NCBI RefSeq assembly: GCF_018205975.1
Contig: NZ_CP073577.1
Coordinates: forward strand, 3,100,001-3,164,000
Reading direction: 5' to 3'
DNA from: Erythrobacter sp. JK5
GTDB taxonomy: Bacteria > Pseudomonadota > Alphaproteobacteria > Sphingomonadales > Sphingomonadaceae
Length of the DNA stretch: 64,000 nt
Every line of letters begins with the position of its first letter. The first letter of the stretch is position 1. Of this stretch, positions 1-7,800 are shown one piece after another. The notes under the pieces are model-generated. The model worked only from the letters and a program-made list of their open reading frames with translations, made no database searches and had not been told where the DNA came from. The position numbers and the translations under genes are program-made.

Positions 1-50
1 CTCGGAAACTAGGGCGTTCGAAGCCTGCACCACCAAAGGAACTGCCGGCG

Positions 51-203
51 TCAGGGCCGCCGATTCGGATTCATTTTCGCGCCAGTTTCCGTCTGAGCGC
101 CGCTTCCGCCAGCCGTCAGTCTGGAAAAAGCTCCATAATCCAGAAGCTTGGGCGATGAATACGGCTTTCTGGCAATGTTGCTCATGGCGGTGCGGTTGTT
201 CAC
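51..203 (-). CDS. Lasso peptide precursor 1
   Basis: Encodes a 50-residue precursor if read from the GTG at 203, or 44 residues from the ATG at 185. The leader has Tyr15, Pro18, Leu20, Gly24 and Thr30, an exact fit to the YxxPxLxxxGxxxxxT motif of RRE-dependent lasso precursors. Thr is the penultimate leader residue, so the core starts at Gly32 and reads GGSGAQTETG plus a basic tail ending NRRP. Glu8 of the core is the expected acceptor of the Gly1 macrolactam. I prefer GTG 203 because GGAG lies 5 nt upstream, the same spacing as in the sister precursor at 456..596. The cyclase and exporter genes upstream support the call. The product structure is inferred. Confidence 0.8.
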   Translation of the reverse strand: MNNRTAMSNIARKPYSSPKLLDYGAFSRLTAGGSGAQTETGAKMNPNRRP

Positions 204-455
204 GAAAGCTCCAGAAATCCGATGGGCGCTCGCATGGTTGCGGCGCTTGAGCCCTCCATTACCGCACCGCAGCTGTCGTCGCAATGAATAGCCGATGCGG
301 CAAACCGATGCGGGAAATATCGCGCGCCGACCGAAAATCCGGCCAGCCGGGCTTCAGACCCGACGAAGCGTGCCGCCACGCGATCGAAACGCGCGTCGAA
401 TTGTCCGTGAGGCGTCAGATTGTCGGAAAGCCAGCCGTGACGCCGAGCTCGCCGA
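204..455 (-). other. Spacer between the two precursor genes
   Basis: This 252-nt stretch separates the two precursor genes, whereas the neighbouring genes are 1-13 nt apart. On the minus strand one frame stays open across it and ends in a TGA that overlaps the GTG start of precursor 1 (GTGA). That frame has no ATG with a ribosome binding site near its 5' end, no lasso leader motif and no protein family I recognise. It may be a remnant of a third gene, a small coupled gene or untranslated spacer. Confidence 0.4.
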
Positions 456-596
456 TCAGGCGCGACGCATCAGTCCCATCATGCCGGGGCCGGATTCGGT
501 CAGCGGGCCGCTGCCAGCGGCGGTAAGCTTTGAAAATCCACCGTAAATCGCCAGCTTGGGCGGGGAGTACGGCTTGTCGGTTTTCCGATCGGTCAT
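456..596 (-). CDS. Lasso peptide precursor 2
   Basis: A 46-residue precursor whose ATG lies 2 nt after the stop of the cyclase gene, with GGAG 5 nt upstream. The leader shows Tyr10, Pro13, Leu15, Gly19 and Thr25, again an exact YxxPxLxxxGxxxxxT match. With Thr at -2 the core begins at Ala27 (AGSGPLTESG) and ends in GLMRRA, placing Glu at core position 8 as in precursor 1. Core residue 1 is Ala rather than the usual Gly; if cleavage were one residue later the ring would be Gly1-Glu7. The Met-rich, Arg-Arg tail could supply the steric plugs. It is clearly a paralogue of the gene at 51..203, since leader and ring register are conserved and the tail has diverged. Confidence 0.82.
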   Translation of the reverse strand: MTDRKTDKPYSPPKLAIYGGFSKLTAAGSGPLTESGPGMMGLMRRA

Positions 597-598
597 AT

Positions 599-2485
599 TC
601 ACTCCGTCGTCGTATCGCGGTCTGGCGAACGTTCTATCCAATTGAAGAGATAACGCAAAGTCAGCTTGTTCGCAATTGCGGAATCGAAAGTTCCGGTTTC
701 CTGCGCCAAATCGCTGCCCTCGGCGTTGGAATATCGCTCCAACCGGGCGGTGTTAGCCGGGTATGGTTCAGAAAGTGTTTCGCGCATCAGCGCCGTGGTG
801 AAATCCCACCCGAGATGTTCCTTTCCCGGGCGCCTCGCCACCGCATCGGGCAGCAATCCCGCCATGGCGCGGCGCAGCACGAACTTGGGCCATCCGTGGC
901 GTTGCAGCTGGTCGGCGGGCAGCGCGAGGCAGAATTCCATCACCCGCCGATCGAGGAACGGGTCGCGCGGCTCGATCGCCTGCGCTGCGGCGACCCGGTC
1001 GTATCGCTCGCGGGCGACCGAGATGTAGGGATGCAGCATACGCCGAGTGCGGTCGCGCGCACCGTCCCCCTGCGGTGTCGTCGTATGGGCGGCGTTCTCG
1101 CGGGTGAGCGCATGGAGGCCGATCCGTTGCGCAAACTCGGGCGACAGCAGCGTTGCACTGTCGGCGCGTTCGGTGCGCAGGAAACGCGGCTTCAGCTGCC
1201 GCAGCGACTGGGGGACGAGCGCGCGCCGCACGCCGCGCAGGAATGTCGAACGGGGTTCGAAATATTCGCCCCAGAACTCGCGCCCGCCGGCCGCCTCGCG
1301 CCATGCTTTCCCCAACCTTCCGCGTCGCAGATGCCAGGCGATCATGTCGGGCGCATCCAGCGTCGTGTCCCCTCCGACCCCGTCGAGCACGACCTTGAGC
1401 CCGCTCCGCTGCGCGGCGAGGTAGATGGCCATTACCAGCGTCATGTTCGCATCGAACGGATCGTCGGCACCGCGAACCAGATTTTCGAGGTCGCTGCGAA
1501 AGGAATCGAGCTCGGCCAGTTCGATGCGGTGCGGGGCGATATGGTCGATCCCCATGGCAGCGGCGATCGTCCGGGTTTCCACGCAGGCGGGATCGCTGCC
1601 GACGGCCGAAAAGGTCGGTAGCGGGGCGCTTCCCGAGCGCTTGAGAATCTGCGCCGCCACCGCCGATACCGAGCCTGAATCCATCCCGCCCGACAACATC
1701 GAACCGACCGGTCCGGCAGAGCGCAGCCGGGTTTGCACCGCCGCATCGAACACGTCCTTGAACGCTTCGGCATAGGCGGCGTCCCCCCGCAGCCTGAGCG
1801 GTTCTGGCGGTTCGAGCGTGCTGTGGCGGCTGATGTGCAGGGCTTCGCCTCGCAGCACCAGCGCATGCGCCGGGGGCAGGCGGCTGACCTCGGCGTGGAA
1901 TGTCGAGCTCATGTCGCGGGCCTCGAACCCTTCGAGGAAGTCGGCAATGCGCGCTTCGTTCAACCGCCCGGAGACGTGCGGATGCGCGAGGATGGCGCGA
2001 TCCTCGGTCGCGAACGCGAACAGCCTACCGGGGGCGTAGTAGTAGAGAAACTGGCGCATGCCCACCATGTCGCGGGCGCAGAACAGCGACCGGTCGCGCG
2101 GATCCCAGATCGCGAATGCGAAATCGCCGCGCAGCCGCGCGGGACACGATCGGCCCCATCTCAGATAGGCGAGCAGGATCATCTCCCCATCGCCGATGGT
2201 GCGAGCGCCGGTAGCGAGGTTGAGCGACGCCAGCAGGTCGTCGCGATTGTCGAGCCGTGCGTCGGCGGTGATCGTGCAACCGCTGTCCGCATGCGTCAGC
2301 GGCAGGCGTTCGACCAGCGCCTCCGGCGTGGTCGCCAGCAGCGTGTGGCCGAACGCGCGCGGCCCGTCGAACCAGCTTGCGGTCCCATCGGGTCCCCGAC
2401 GCTCGAGCGGGGCCAGCATCGCGCCGAGATCGCTCCGAGCGACCGGCCTGCCATCGAGCGCCCAGACCCCGCAAATCCCGCTCAT
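599..2485 (-). CDS. Asparagine synthetase-like lasso cyclase
   Basis: A 628-residue protein of the asparagine synthetase B family, placed directly upstream of the lasso precursors and therefore read as the macrolactam synthetase (McjC role). This enzyme adenylates the core Glu side chain with ATP so that residue 1 can close the ring. The C-terminal half has the PP-loop SGGMDS at about residues 263-268. The N-terminal glutaminase-like domain starts MSGICGVW, so the Cys2 nucleophile of true AsnB (MCGI) is replaced by Ser. That loss fits a cyclase that does not use glutamine. Its stop is 2 nt before the precursor 2 start, and the exporter gene ends 13 nt upstream, so the genes appear cotranscribed. 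Confidence 0.82.
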   Translation of the reverse strand: MSGICGVWALDGRPVARSDLGAMLAPLERRGPDGTASWFDGPRAFGHTLLATTPEALVERLPLTHADSGCTITADARLDNRDDLLASLNLATGARTIGDGEMILLAYLRWGRSCPARLRGDFAFAIWDPRDRSLFCARDMVGMRQFLYYYAPGRLFAFATEDRAILAHPHVSGRLNEARIADFLEGFEARDMSSTFHAEVSRLPPAHALVLRGEALHISRHSTLEPPEPLRLRGDAAYAEAFKDVFDAAVQTRLRSAGPVGSMLSGGMDSGSVSAVAAQILKRSGSAPLPTFSAVGSDPACVETRTIAAAMGIDHIAPHRIELAELDSFRSDLENLVRGADDPFDANMTLVMAIYLAAQRSGLKVVLDGVGGDTTLDAPDMIAWHLRRGRLGKAWREAAGGREFWGEYFEPRSTFLRGVRRALVPQSLRQLKPRFLRTERADSATLLSPEFAQRIGLHALTRENAAHTTTPQGDGARDRTRRMLHPYISVARERYDRVAAAQAIEPRDPFLDRRVMEFCLALPADQLQRHGWPKFVLRRAMAGLLPDAVARRPGKEHLGWDFTTALMRETLSEPYPANTARLERYSNAEGSDLAQETGTFDSAIANKLTLRYLFNWIERSPDRDTTTE

Positions 2486-2498
2486 CCGCGCGCCGCTT

Positions 2499-4166
2499 TC
2501 AAGCCGCCCCGCTTGCAGCGGGTTCGGCTGCTACGAACCCGTCGGGACCGGCATGGATCACCCGGTCTGCCAGCGCGAGGCTGGCCGGACGGTGTGTGAT
2601 CAGGATCACCGTGCGGTTTTCGAGCCCGCGAATGCTCGCTTCGATAAAGGCGGCCTCGCCTTCGAGGTCGTACATGCTCGTCGCCTCGTCGAGGATGTAG
2701 ATCGGAGGATCGCGGTACAGCGCGCGGGCGAGTGCGATGCGCTGGCGCTGACCGCCCGACAGGCGGATGCCATTGTCGCCGATCTCGGTGGCGAGGCCCT
2801 GCGGCAGCTTGGCGACGAAGTCCCAGGCCTGCGCCACCCGCGCGGCGCGCTCGATCGCCTCGGGATCGGGGTCACTTTCGCCGAAGGCGATGTTGGCCGC
2901 GATCGATCCGTCGAACAGCAGCGGGCGTTGCGGCACGTAGCCGAACTGGCGGCGCAGGTCCTGCACCTGCAGTTCGGAGATGTCGATCCCGTCGAGCGTG
3001 ATCCGGCCGACCTCGGGATCGTAAAAACGCAGCAGCAGGCGGATGACGGTCGATTTGCCCACCCCGTTCGAACCCGTGAGCGCGACCACTTCGCCCGGCG
3101 CGATGGCAAGGTCGAGATGTTCGAGCACCGGATCGCGTTCGGGATAGCTGAAGCCGACATCCTCGAACGCGATCGCGCCGCGCGCGCGAGCGAGCCGGGT
3201 GGTGCCCGCATAGCCCGGTTCGGGAGGCGTTTCGAACACGGTTTCGAGCCGCGCCAGCGTCCCCTTGGCGACCTGGAACCGCCCATAGGTGTTGGCAAGG
3301 CCGCCGACCGGACGGGTGAGCAGCGCGGCATAGAGCAGAAAGGCGAAGAGCTCGCTCGGTTCGCGCGCACCACTTTCCAGCCCGGCGCTCCCGCCCAGCA
3401 GGATTGCAATCGCCGCGCAGGCCGCGACCAGCGCCACGATCGGCCCCACGAACGACACGATCCGCGCCTGCGCCACGCTCAGTCGCCGGGTCTCCTCGAC
3501 CGCTTCGGCGAACCGGCTGCGATGATGCTGTTCGGTGGCGAACGCCTTGATCGCCGGGAGCATGGACATGTCGCTTTCGGCAATGGTGACAGTCTCCACA
3601 TAGGCTTCGCGCAGGCGCTGCGACAGCACGCGCAAGCGACGCCCGATCAGCTTCATGACGATATAGAACACCGGCACCAGCACCGGGATCACCAGCGCCA
3701 TGGTCGGATCGATCAGGAACAGCAGCACCACCGCCCCGGCTGCCGTCATCAGCATCGATGGCACCATCGCCAGCGTCGAGGTCAGGAACGAGCTGAGCGA
3801 ATCGACTTCGTGCACCATCAGCGCCAGCAGGTCGCCGCTGCGGCTGCGATCGTGGAACCCGACCGGCATCGATTGCAGCCGATCGTAGGTTTCCCGCCGC
3901 AGCGCCGCGAGAATCTGCCCCGATGCCACCTCCGACAGGATGGTGACGAGGATGGTCACCGCGGTCATGGCGATCAGCGCGGCGATCAGCAGCATCACCG
4001 TCTGGTGGAGATCGATCGCCTCTTCGCCGATCACGCCGCCCAGGAACCGGCCCGCGAGCCACGGCAGAGCAAGCGCGGCGAGCGAACTGACCAGCGAAAG
4101 CGCACTGATCAGCGCCAGCCAGCCCTTGAACTGGCTCGCCCAGCCCAGCAGGAAACGCATTCCCAT
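2499..4166 (-). CDS. ABC exporter of the lasso cluster
   Basis: A 555-residue fused ABC transporter: an N-terminal six-helix-type membrane domain (about residues 15-290) followed by a nucleotide-binding domain. Walker A is GSNGVGKST near residue 367, the signature is LSGGQRQR near 467 and Walker B is YILDEATS near 490, so all ATPase motifs are intact. No N-terminal C39 peptidase domain is present. In lasso clusters this gene type (McjD role) exports the mature peptide and often confers self-immunity. The start is 1 nt from the stop of the nucleotidyltransferase gene. An internal ATG two codons downstream is an equally possible start. Confidence 0.82.
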   Translation of the reverse strand: MGMRFLLGWASQFKGWLALISALSLVSSLAALALPWLAGRFLGGVIGEEAIDLHQTVMLLIAALIAMTAVTILVTILSEVASGQILAALRRETYDRLQSMPVGFHDRSRSGDLLALMVHEVDSLSSFLTSTLAMVPSMLMTAAGAVVLLFLIDPTMALVIPVLVPVFYIVMKLIGRRLRVLSQRLREAYVETVTIAESDMSMLPAIKAFATEQHHRSRFAEAVEETRRLSVAQARIVSFVGPIVALVAACAAIAILLGGSAGLESGAREPSELFAFLLYAALLTRPVGGLANTYGRFQVAKGTLARLETVFETPPEPGYAGTTRLARARGAIAFEDVGFSYPERDPVLEHLDLAIAPGEVVALTGSNGVGKSTVIRLLLRFYDPEVGRITLDGIDISELQVQDLRRQFGYVPQRPLLFDGSIAANIAFGESDPDPEAIERAARVAQAWDFVAKLPQGLATEIGDNGIRLSGGQRQRIALARALYRDPPIYILDEATSMYDLEGEAAFIEASIRGLENRTVILITHRPASLALADRVIHAGPDGFVAAEPAASGAA

Positions 4167-4167
4167 A

Positions 4168-5313
4168 TCAGATCCTGCCCCGCACCAGATCGCCCAGCCC
4201 GCCGAGCAGACGCCGCGCCTGCAGCGCTGCGATCGGCCAGTCGCGCGCCTCGGGAAAACGCTCGCGAAGGATTTCCGGACCGGGCAGCAGCGTGCTGCGC
4301 ATCACCCGGACCTTGTCGCGAAGGCTGGACGTCGCAGCGAGATCGAGTGTCAGGCGCCGGCGGGTCGAATCGGTCCCGAGATAGCGCGCCACGTGTCCCT
4401 CTCCGCCGGCTTCGCCGAGCGCGGGCTTGACCCGGTCGGGTATCGGTGTGCCCAGCGCCGCCTCGGCGAAAGCAAGGCCCGACAGCACGATATCGGAGCA
4501 TCCGCCGATGGCGGCGCAGCGGACCAGCGTTTCCCAGTCGTCGGCCGCGAACGCCGCTGCCAGACGGTCGATATCCACTGCCCAGATCAGGCGGTCGCTT
4601 TCGTAGAGCTTGTCGTTGCCGACCATGTACCCGAACGCCCGGTGCGATGCGCGGTTGATGCAGGTCAGGATGAGGTTGTCGATATAGCCGGTCGCCCGGG
4701 CATGGGCGGACAGCCGCGGCAGATCGATCGCGCGATCGGCCGGGCGGGAAGCGTCGAGCGCGGCCGCAATCACCGGGCTGGCGCTGATCCGCCAGTGCAG
4801 GTCGACCACGTGATCGAAACCGAATTGCGTGTTGCGGCGCCAGCATTCCTGGAAGGGCCGCAGCTCCTCCCCCGGCTGAAAACCGCAGGCGGTGAAAACC
4901 TCTCTCACATCCGGACGGCGGGACTTCTCGATCAGGATGTCGCTGTCGCCGCGGCGGCGGATCGCGGGATCGGGATAGAGCGAATAGGCGAGCGCGGTGC
5001 CCTTCAGCACCAGTGCAGGCAATCCAGCTGCCTGCAGCGCCTCCAGCAACCCGGAAATCGCTCGCGCGTGGTCCATTTCCCAGAACCGCTGTAGCCGCGC
5101 CTCTTCCTTCGTTGCAGTCACCAGTTCGGCGGGCCAGTCTCTGAAATCGTGCATGGTCTCGACCAGCAGGAGCGCGAGGCCGTGAAAACTGATCCGCGAT
5201 GCCGCTTCGTCCGCATCGAGCGCCAGAGCTCCGGGCCAGGCGGGCAGCGGGGCCGATTGCAGCGCGCAGCGGACGCACTGGCCGAGGTAGAGGTCGAAAG
5301 CATCGTTCTGCAT
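4168..5313 (-). CDS. Nucleotidyltransferase family protein of the lasso cluster
   Basis: A 381-residue protein with the hallmark of the uncharacterised nucleotidyltransferase family NTP_transf_5: LKGTALAYSLYPDPAIR near residue 104, followed by RRGDSDILI with the paired acidic residues. Family members occur in lasso gene clusters, where some act with an HPr-kinase-like enzyme on the peptide tail. No kinase gene is visible here, so a tailoring role is inference from context. It is the first gene of the minus-strand run that ends with the precursors. I chose the ATG at 5313 because the family similarity begins soon after it; the longer open frame upstream is low-complexity. The ribosome binding site is weak. 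Confidence 0.7.
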   Translation of the reverse strand: MQNDAFDLYLGQCVRCALQSAPLPAWPGALALDADEAASRISFHGLALLLVETMHDFRDWPAELVTATKEEARLQRFWEMDHARAISGLLEALQAAGLPALVLKGTALAYSLYPDPAIRRRGDSDILIEKSRRPDVREVFTACGFQPGEELRPFQECWRRNTQFGFDHVVDLHWRISASPVIAAALDASRPADRAIDLPRLSAHARATGYIDNLILTCINRASHRAFGYMVGNDKLYESDRLIWAVDIDRLAAAFAADDWETLVRCAAIGGCSDIVLSGLAFAEAALGTPIPDRVKPALGEAGGEGHVARYLGTDSTRRRLTLDLAATSSLRDKVRVMRSTLLPGPEILRERFPEARDWPIAALQARRLLGGLGDLVRGRI

Positions 5314-5358
5314 TGCGGCGCTGGCTCGGGAAGGGGCCCTTCTTCTGCACGGATGCGT

Positions 5359-5377
5359 CGCAAATGCGGCATTTGCG
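5359..5377. promoter_or_regulatory. 19-bp palindrome upstream of the lasso operon
   Basis: CGCAAATGCGGCATTTGCG is a perfect inverted repeat with 9-bp arms around one G. It sits 46 bp upstream of the nucleotidyltransferase start and about 137 bp upstream of rfbA, in the 200-bp divergent region. The form suits a dimeric regulator; no regulator gene is adjacent in the window. Confidence 0.45.
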
Positions 5378-5513
5378 GGAGTTTGGCCAGTGCCGGATGG
5401 CATGCGCCCACACCCGCAAGCGCGAACCGCGCCATTAGCCATTGACCCGCCAAACCCATGCTGCGATGCGCGGAACCGCTCGCAGGGACCACCCAACAGG
5501 ACGGAAAGACAAA

Positions 5514-6404
5514 GTGGCGCAACCACGTAAAGGGATCATCCTTGCCGGAGGCTCGGGAACGCGGCTCTATCCGCTGACCAAGGGCGTTTCGAAGCAGTTG
5601 ATGCCTATCTTCGACAAGCCGATGATCTACTATCCGCTGAGCACGCTGATGCTGGCGGGGATCAAGGATATCCTGATCATCACCACGCCGGAGGATGCCG
5701 GGCAATTTCAGCGCGTGCTGGGCGATGGCTCCGATTTCGGCGTATCGCTGAGCTATGCCGAACAGCCGAAGCCGGAAGGGCTGGCGCAGGCGTTTCATAT
5801 CGGCGCGGATTTCGTGCGCGGCGGGCCGAGCGCACTGATCCTCGGCGACAACATCTTCTACGGGCATGGCCTGCCCGCGCTGCTCGACAATGCCGATGCG
5901 CGCGACAGCGGGGCGACCGTGTTCGCCTATCGCGTCAACGATCCGCAGGCATTCGGCGTGGTCGAATTCGATGGCGAGGGCCGGGCGATCTCGATCGAGG
6001 AAAAGCCAGCGCAGCCCAAGTCCAACTACGCGGTGACCGGGCTGTATTTCTACGACGAGACCGTCGTTGACCGCGCCGCCGACCTCAAACCGTCGGCGCG
6101 CGGCGAACTGGAGATCACCGACCTCAACCGGCTCTATCTCGACGAAGGATCGATGTCGGTCGAGATCATGGGGCGCGGTTTCGCGTGGCTCGACACCGGC
6201 ACCCATGCCTCGCTGCTCGATGCCGCGACCTATGTCCGGATCACCGAGGAACGGCAGGGCCTGAAGATCGCCTGCCCCGAGGAAATCGCGTGGCGCAAGG
6301 GCTTCATCACCGACGACCAGCTGGTCGAAATCGCCCAGCCGCTGCGCAAGTCGGGCTATGGCGAATACCTGCTTGGGCTGCTCGAAAACCCGGTGATCGC
6401 GTGA
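5514..6404 (+). CDS. rfbA: Glucose-1-phosphate thymidylyltransferase
   Basis: Joins dTTP and glucose-1-phosphate to give dTDP-glucose, the first step of dTDP-L-rhamnose synthesis in the cytoplasm. The 296-residue protein begins [19 protein letters not shown], the nucleotide-binding signature, followed by the family stretch around [14 protein letters not shown]. Length fits RmlA (about 290). The start is a GTG at 5514 rather than the upstream ATG at 5442, because conserved sequence starts immediately after it and GGAAAG lies just upstream. It overlaps the next gene by 4 nt (GTGA) and opens the rfbA-C-D-B operon. Confidence 0.95.
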   Translation: MAQPRKGIILAGGSGTRLYPLTKGVSKQLMPIFDKPMIYYPLSTLMLAGIKDILIITTPEDAGQFQRVLGDGSDFGVSLSYAEQPKPEGLAQAFHIGADFVRGGPSALILGDNIFYGHGLPALLDNADARDSGATVFAYRVNDPQAFGVVEFDGEGRAISIEEKPAQPKSNYAVTGLYFYDETVVDRAADLKPSARGELEITDLNRLYLDEGSMSVEIMGRGFAWLDTGTHASLLDAATYVRITEERQGLKIACPEEIAWRKGFITDDQLVEIAQPLRKSGYGEYLLGLLENPVIA

Positions 6405-6946
6405 AGATCGTCAAAACTGCCATTCCCGGCCTGCTGATCATCGAACCGCGCGTGTTCGGGGACGATCGCGGGTTCTTCTTGGAGACATGGAACGAGGCGG
6501 CGTTTCGCGAAGCGGGGCTGGACCTCACCTGGGTGCAGGACAATCACAGCCACTCGCAAAGGGGCGTGCTGCGCGGACTGCATTTTCAAAACCCCGGCGA
6601 ACAGGGAAAGCTGGTGCGGGTGACGCGCGGCGCGGTGTTCGACGTTGCGGTCGACTTGCGCAAATCGTCTGAGACTTTCGGCAAATGGGTGGGCGTGGAA
6701 CTGACCGCCGAGAACAAGCGGATGTTCTGGGTGCCCGAAGGCTTCGCCCACGGTTTCCTCACGCTCACCGACAACACCGATTTCATGTACAAGTGTACTG
6801 CGCCCTACTCGCCCCAGACCGAACATACGCTCGCGTGGGACGATCCGGCGGTCGGGGTCGAATGGCCCGATCTCGGTACCGCGCCAGCGCTTTCGGAGAA
6901 GGACAAGGTGGGCCTGTCGCTCGCTGACGTCCCTGCTTTCGCATGA
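6401..6946 (+). CDS. rfbC: dTDP-4-dehydrorhamnose 3,5-epimerase
   Basis: Epimerises dTDP-4-keto-6-deoxyglucose at C3 and C5 in rhamnose synthesis. The 181-residue protein has the cupin-fold family pattern: [15 protein letters not shown] in the N-terminal third, with the catalytic His in RGLHFQ, and [12 protein letters not shown] in the middle. Length is normal. The GTG start overlaps the rfbA stop and the stop overlaps the rfbD start (ATGA), so the operon is translationally coupled. Confidence 0.95.
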   Translation: MKIVKTAIPGLLIIEPRVFGDDRGFFLETWNEAAFREAGLDLTWVQDNHSHSQRGVLRGLHFQNPGEQGKLVRVTRGAVFDVAVDLRKSSETFGKWVGVELTAENKRMFWVPEGFAHGFLTLTDNTDFMYKCTAPYSPQTEHTLAWDDPAVGVEWPDLGTAPALSEKDKVGLSLADVPAFA

Positions 6947-7800
6947 AGGTCCTGATCACCGGAGCGAACGGGCAACTCGGCGGCGCGCTCCAGCGCACGG
7001 CTCCCGCCCATGCCGATCTCAACGCGATCGACGTGGACGATGTCGACTTCACCGAAGACGCGATGCTGCGCGCGCGGCTGGTGGTGGAATCGCCCGACGT
7101 GCTGATCAACGCCGCCGCCTACACCGCGGTCGACAAGGCCGAGAGCGACGAGCAAACTGCGCGTGCGATCAACGCCGACGCGGTCGCGATCATGGCCGAG
7201 GAGATGGAAGCGCAGGGCGGCAAGCTGGTGCATGTCTCGACCGATTTCGTGTTCGACGGTACCTCTTCGCGCGCCTATCGCCCCGACGATCCACGCAATC
7301 CGATCAGCGCCTATGGCCGCACCAAGGCGGCGGGCGAGGATCACCTGCGCGACACCGATCTGCTGGTCCGCACCGCCTGGGTCTACGAAGCGGGCGGGGC
7401 GAATTTCGTGCGCACCATGATCCGGCTGATGAACGAGCGCGATGAGCTGGGTGTGGTTTCGGACCAGATCGGCTCGCCGACTTGGGCGACGGGCCTTGCG
7501 AACACGATCTGGAGCCTGATCGACAAGAGCGCGAGCGGCACCTTCCACCACAGCGATGACGGCGCGATCAGCTGGTTCGATTTCGCGGTCGCGATTGCCG
7601 AGGAAGGGCATGAACTGGGGCTGATTGCCAAGGTGCCGAACATCAAGCCGATCACCACCGCCGACTATCCCACCCCGGCGAAGCGACCCGCTTTCTCGCT
7701 GCTCGATTGCAGCGCCACGCGCGAGCTATTAGGGGACCAGCCGGTCCCCTGGCGCACCAACCTGCGCCGTATGCTCGAACAGGAACAGGCTCTTGGCTAG
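6943..7800 (+). CDS. rfbD: dTDP-4-dehydrorhamnose reductase
   Basis: Reduces dTDP-4-keto-L-rhamnose to dTDP-L-rhamnose with NAD(P)H. The 285-residue SDR-type protein starts with the Rossmann motif ITGANGQLGGAL, has STDFVFDG in the middle and the catalytic YGRTK (Tyr and Lys) near residue 125. The start overlaps rfbC by 4 nt and the end overlaps the TTG start of rfbB by 8 nt. Confidence 0.95.
   Translation: MKVLITGANGQLGGALQRTAPAHADLNAIDVDDVDFTEDAMLRARLVVESPDVLINAAAYTAVDKAESDEQTARAINADAVAIMAEEMEAQGGKLVHVSTDFVFDGTSSRAYRPDDPRNPISAYGRTKAAGEDHLRDTDLLVRTAWVYEAGGANFVRTMIRLMNERDELGVVSDQIGSPTWATGLANTIWSLIDKSASGTFHHSDDGAISWFDFAVAIAEEGHELGLIAKVPNIKPITTADYPTPAKRPAFSLLDCSATRELLGDQPVPWRTNLRRMLEQEQALG

Noticed and set aside
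284..546. Small + strand frames opposite the lasso precursors
   Set aside because: Arg-rich mirror frames without ribosome binding sites; the minus-strand precursors explain the region better.
2196..4430. Open frame of 744 codons on the + strand across the lasso exporter
   Set aside because: Antisense to the cyclase and ABC exporter; only low-complexity Arg/Gln-rich sequence.
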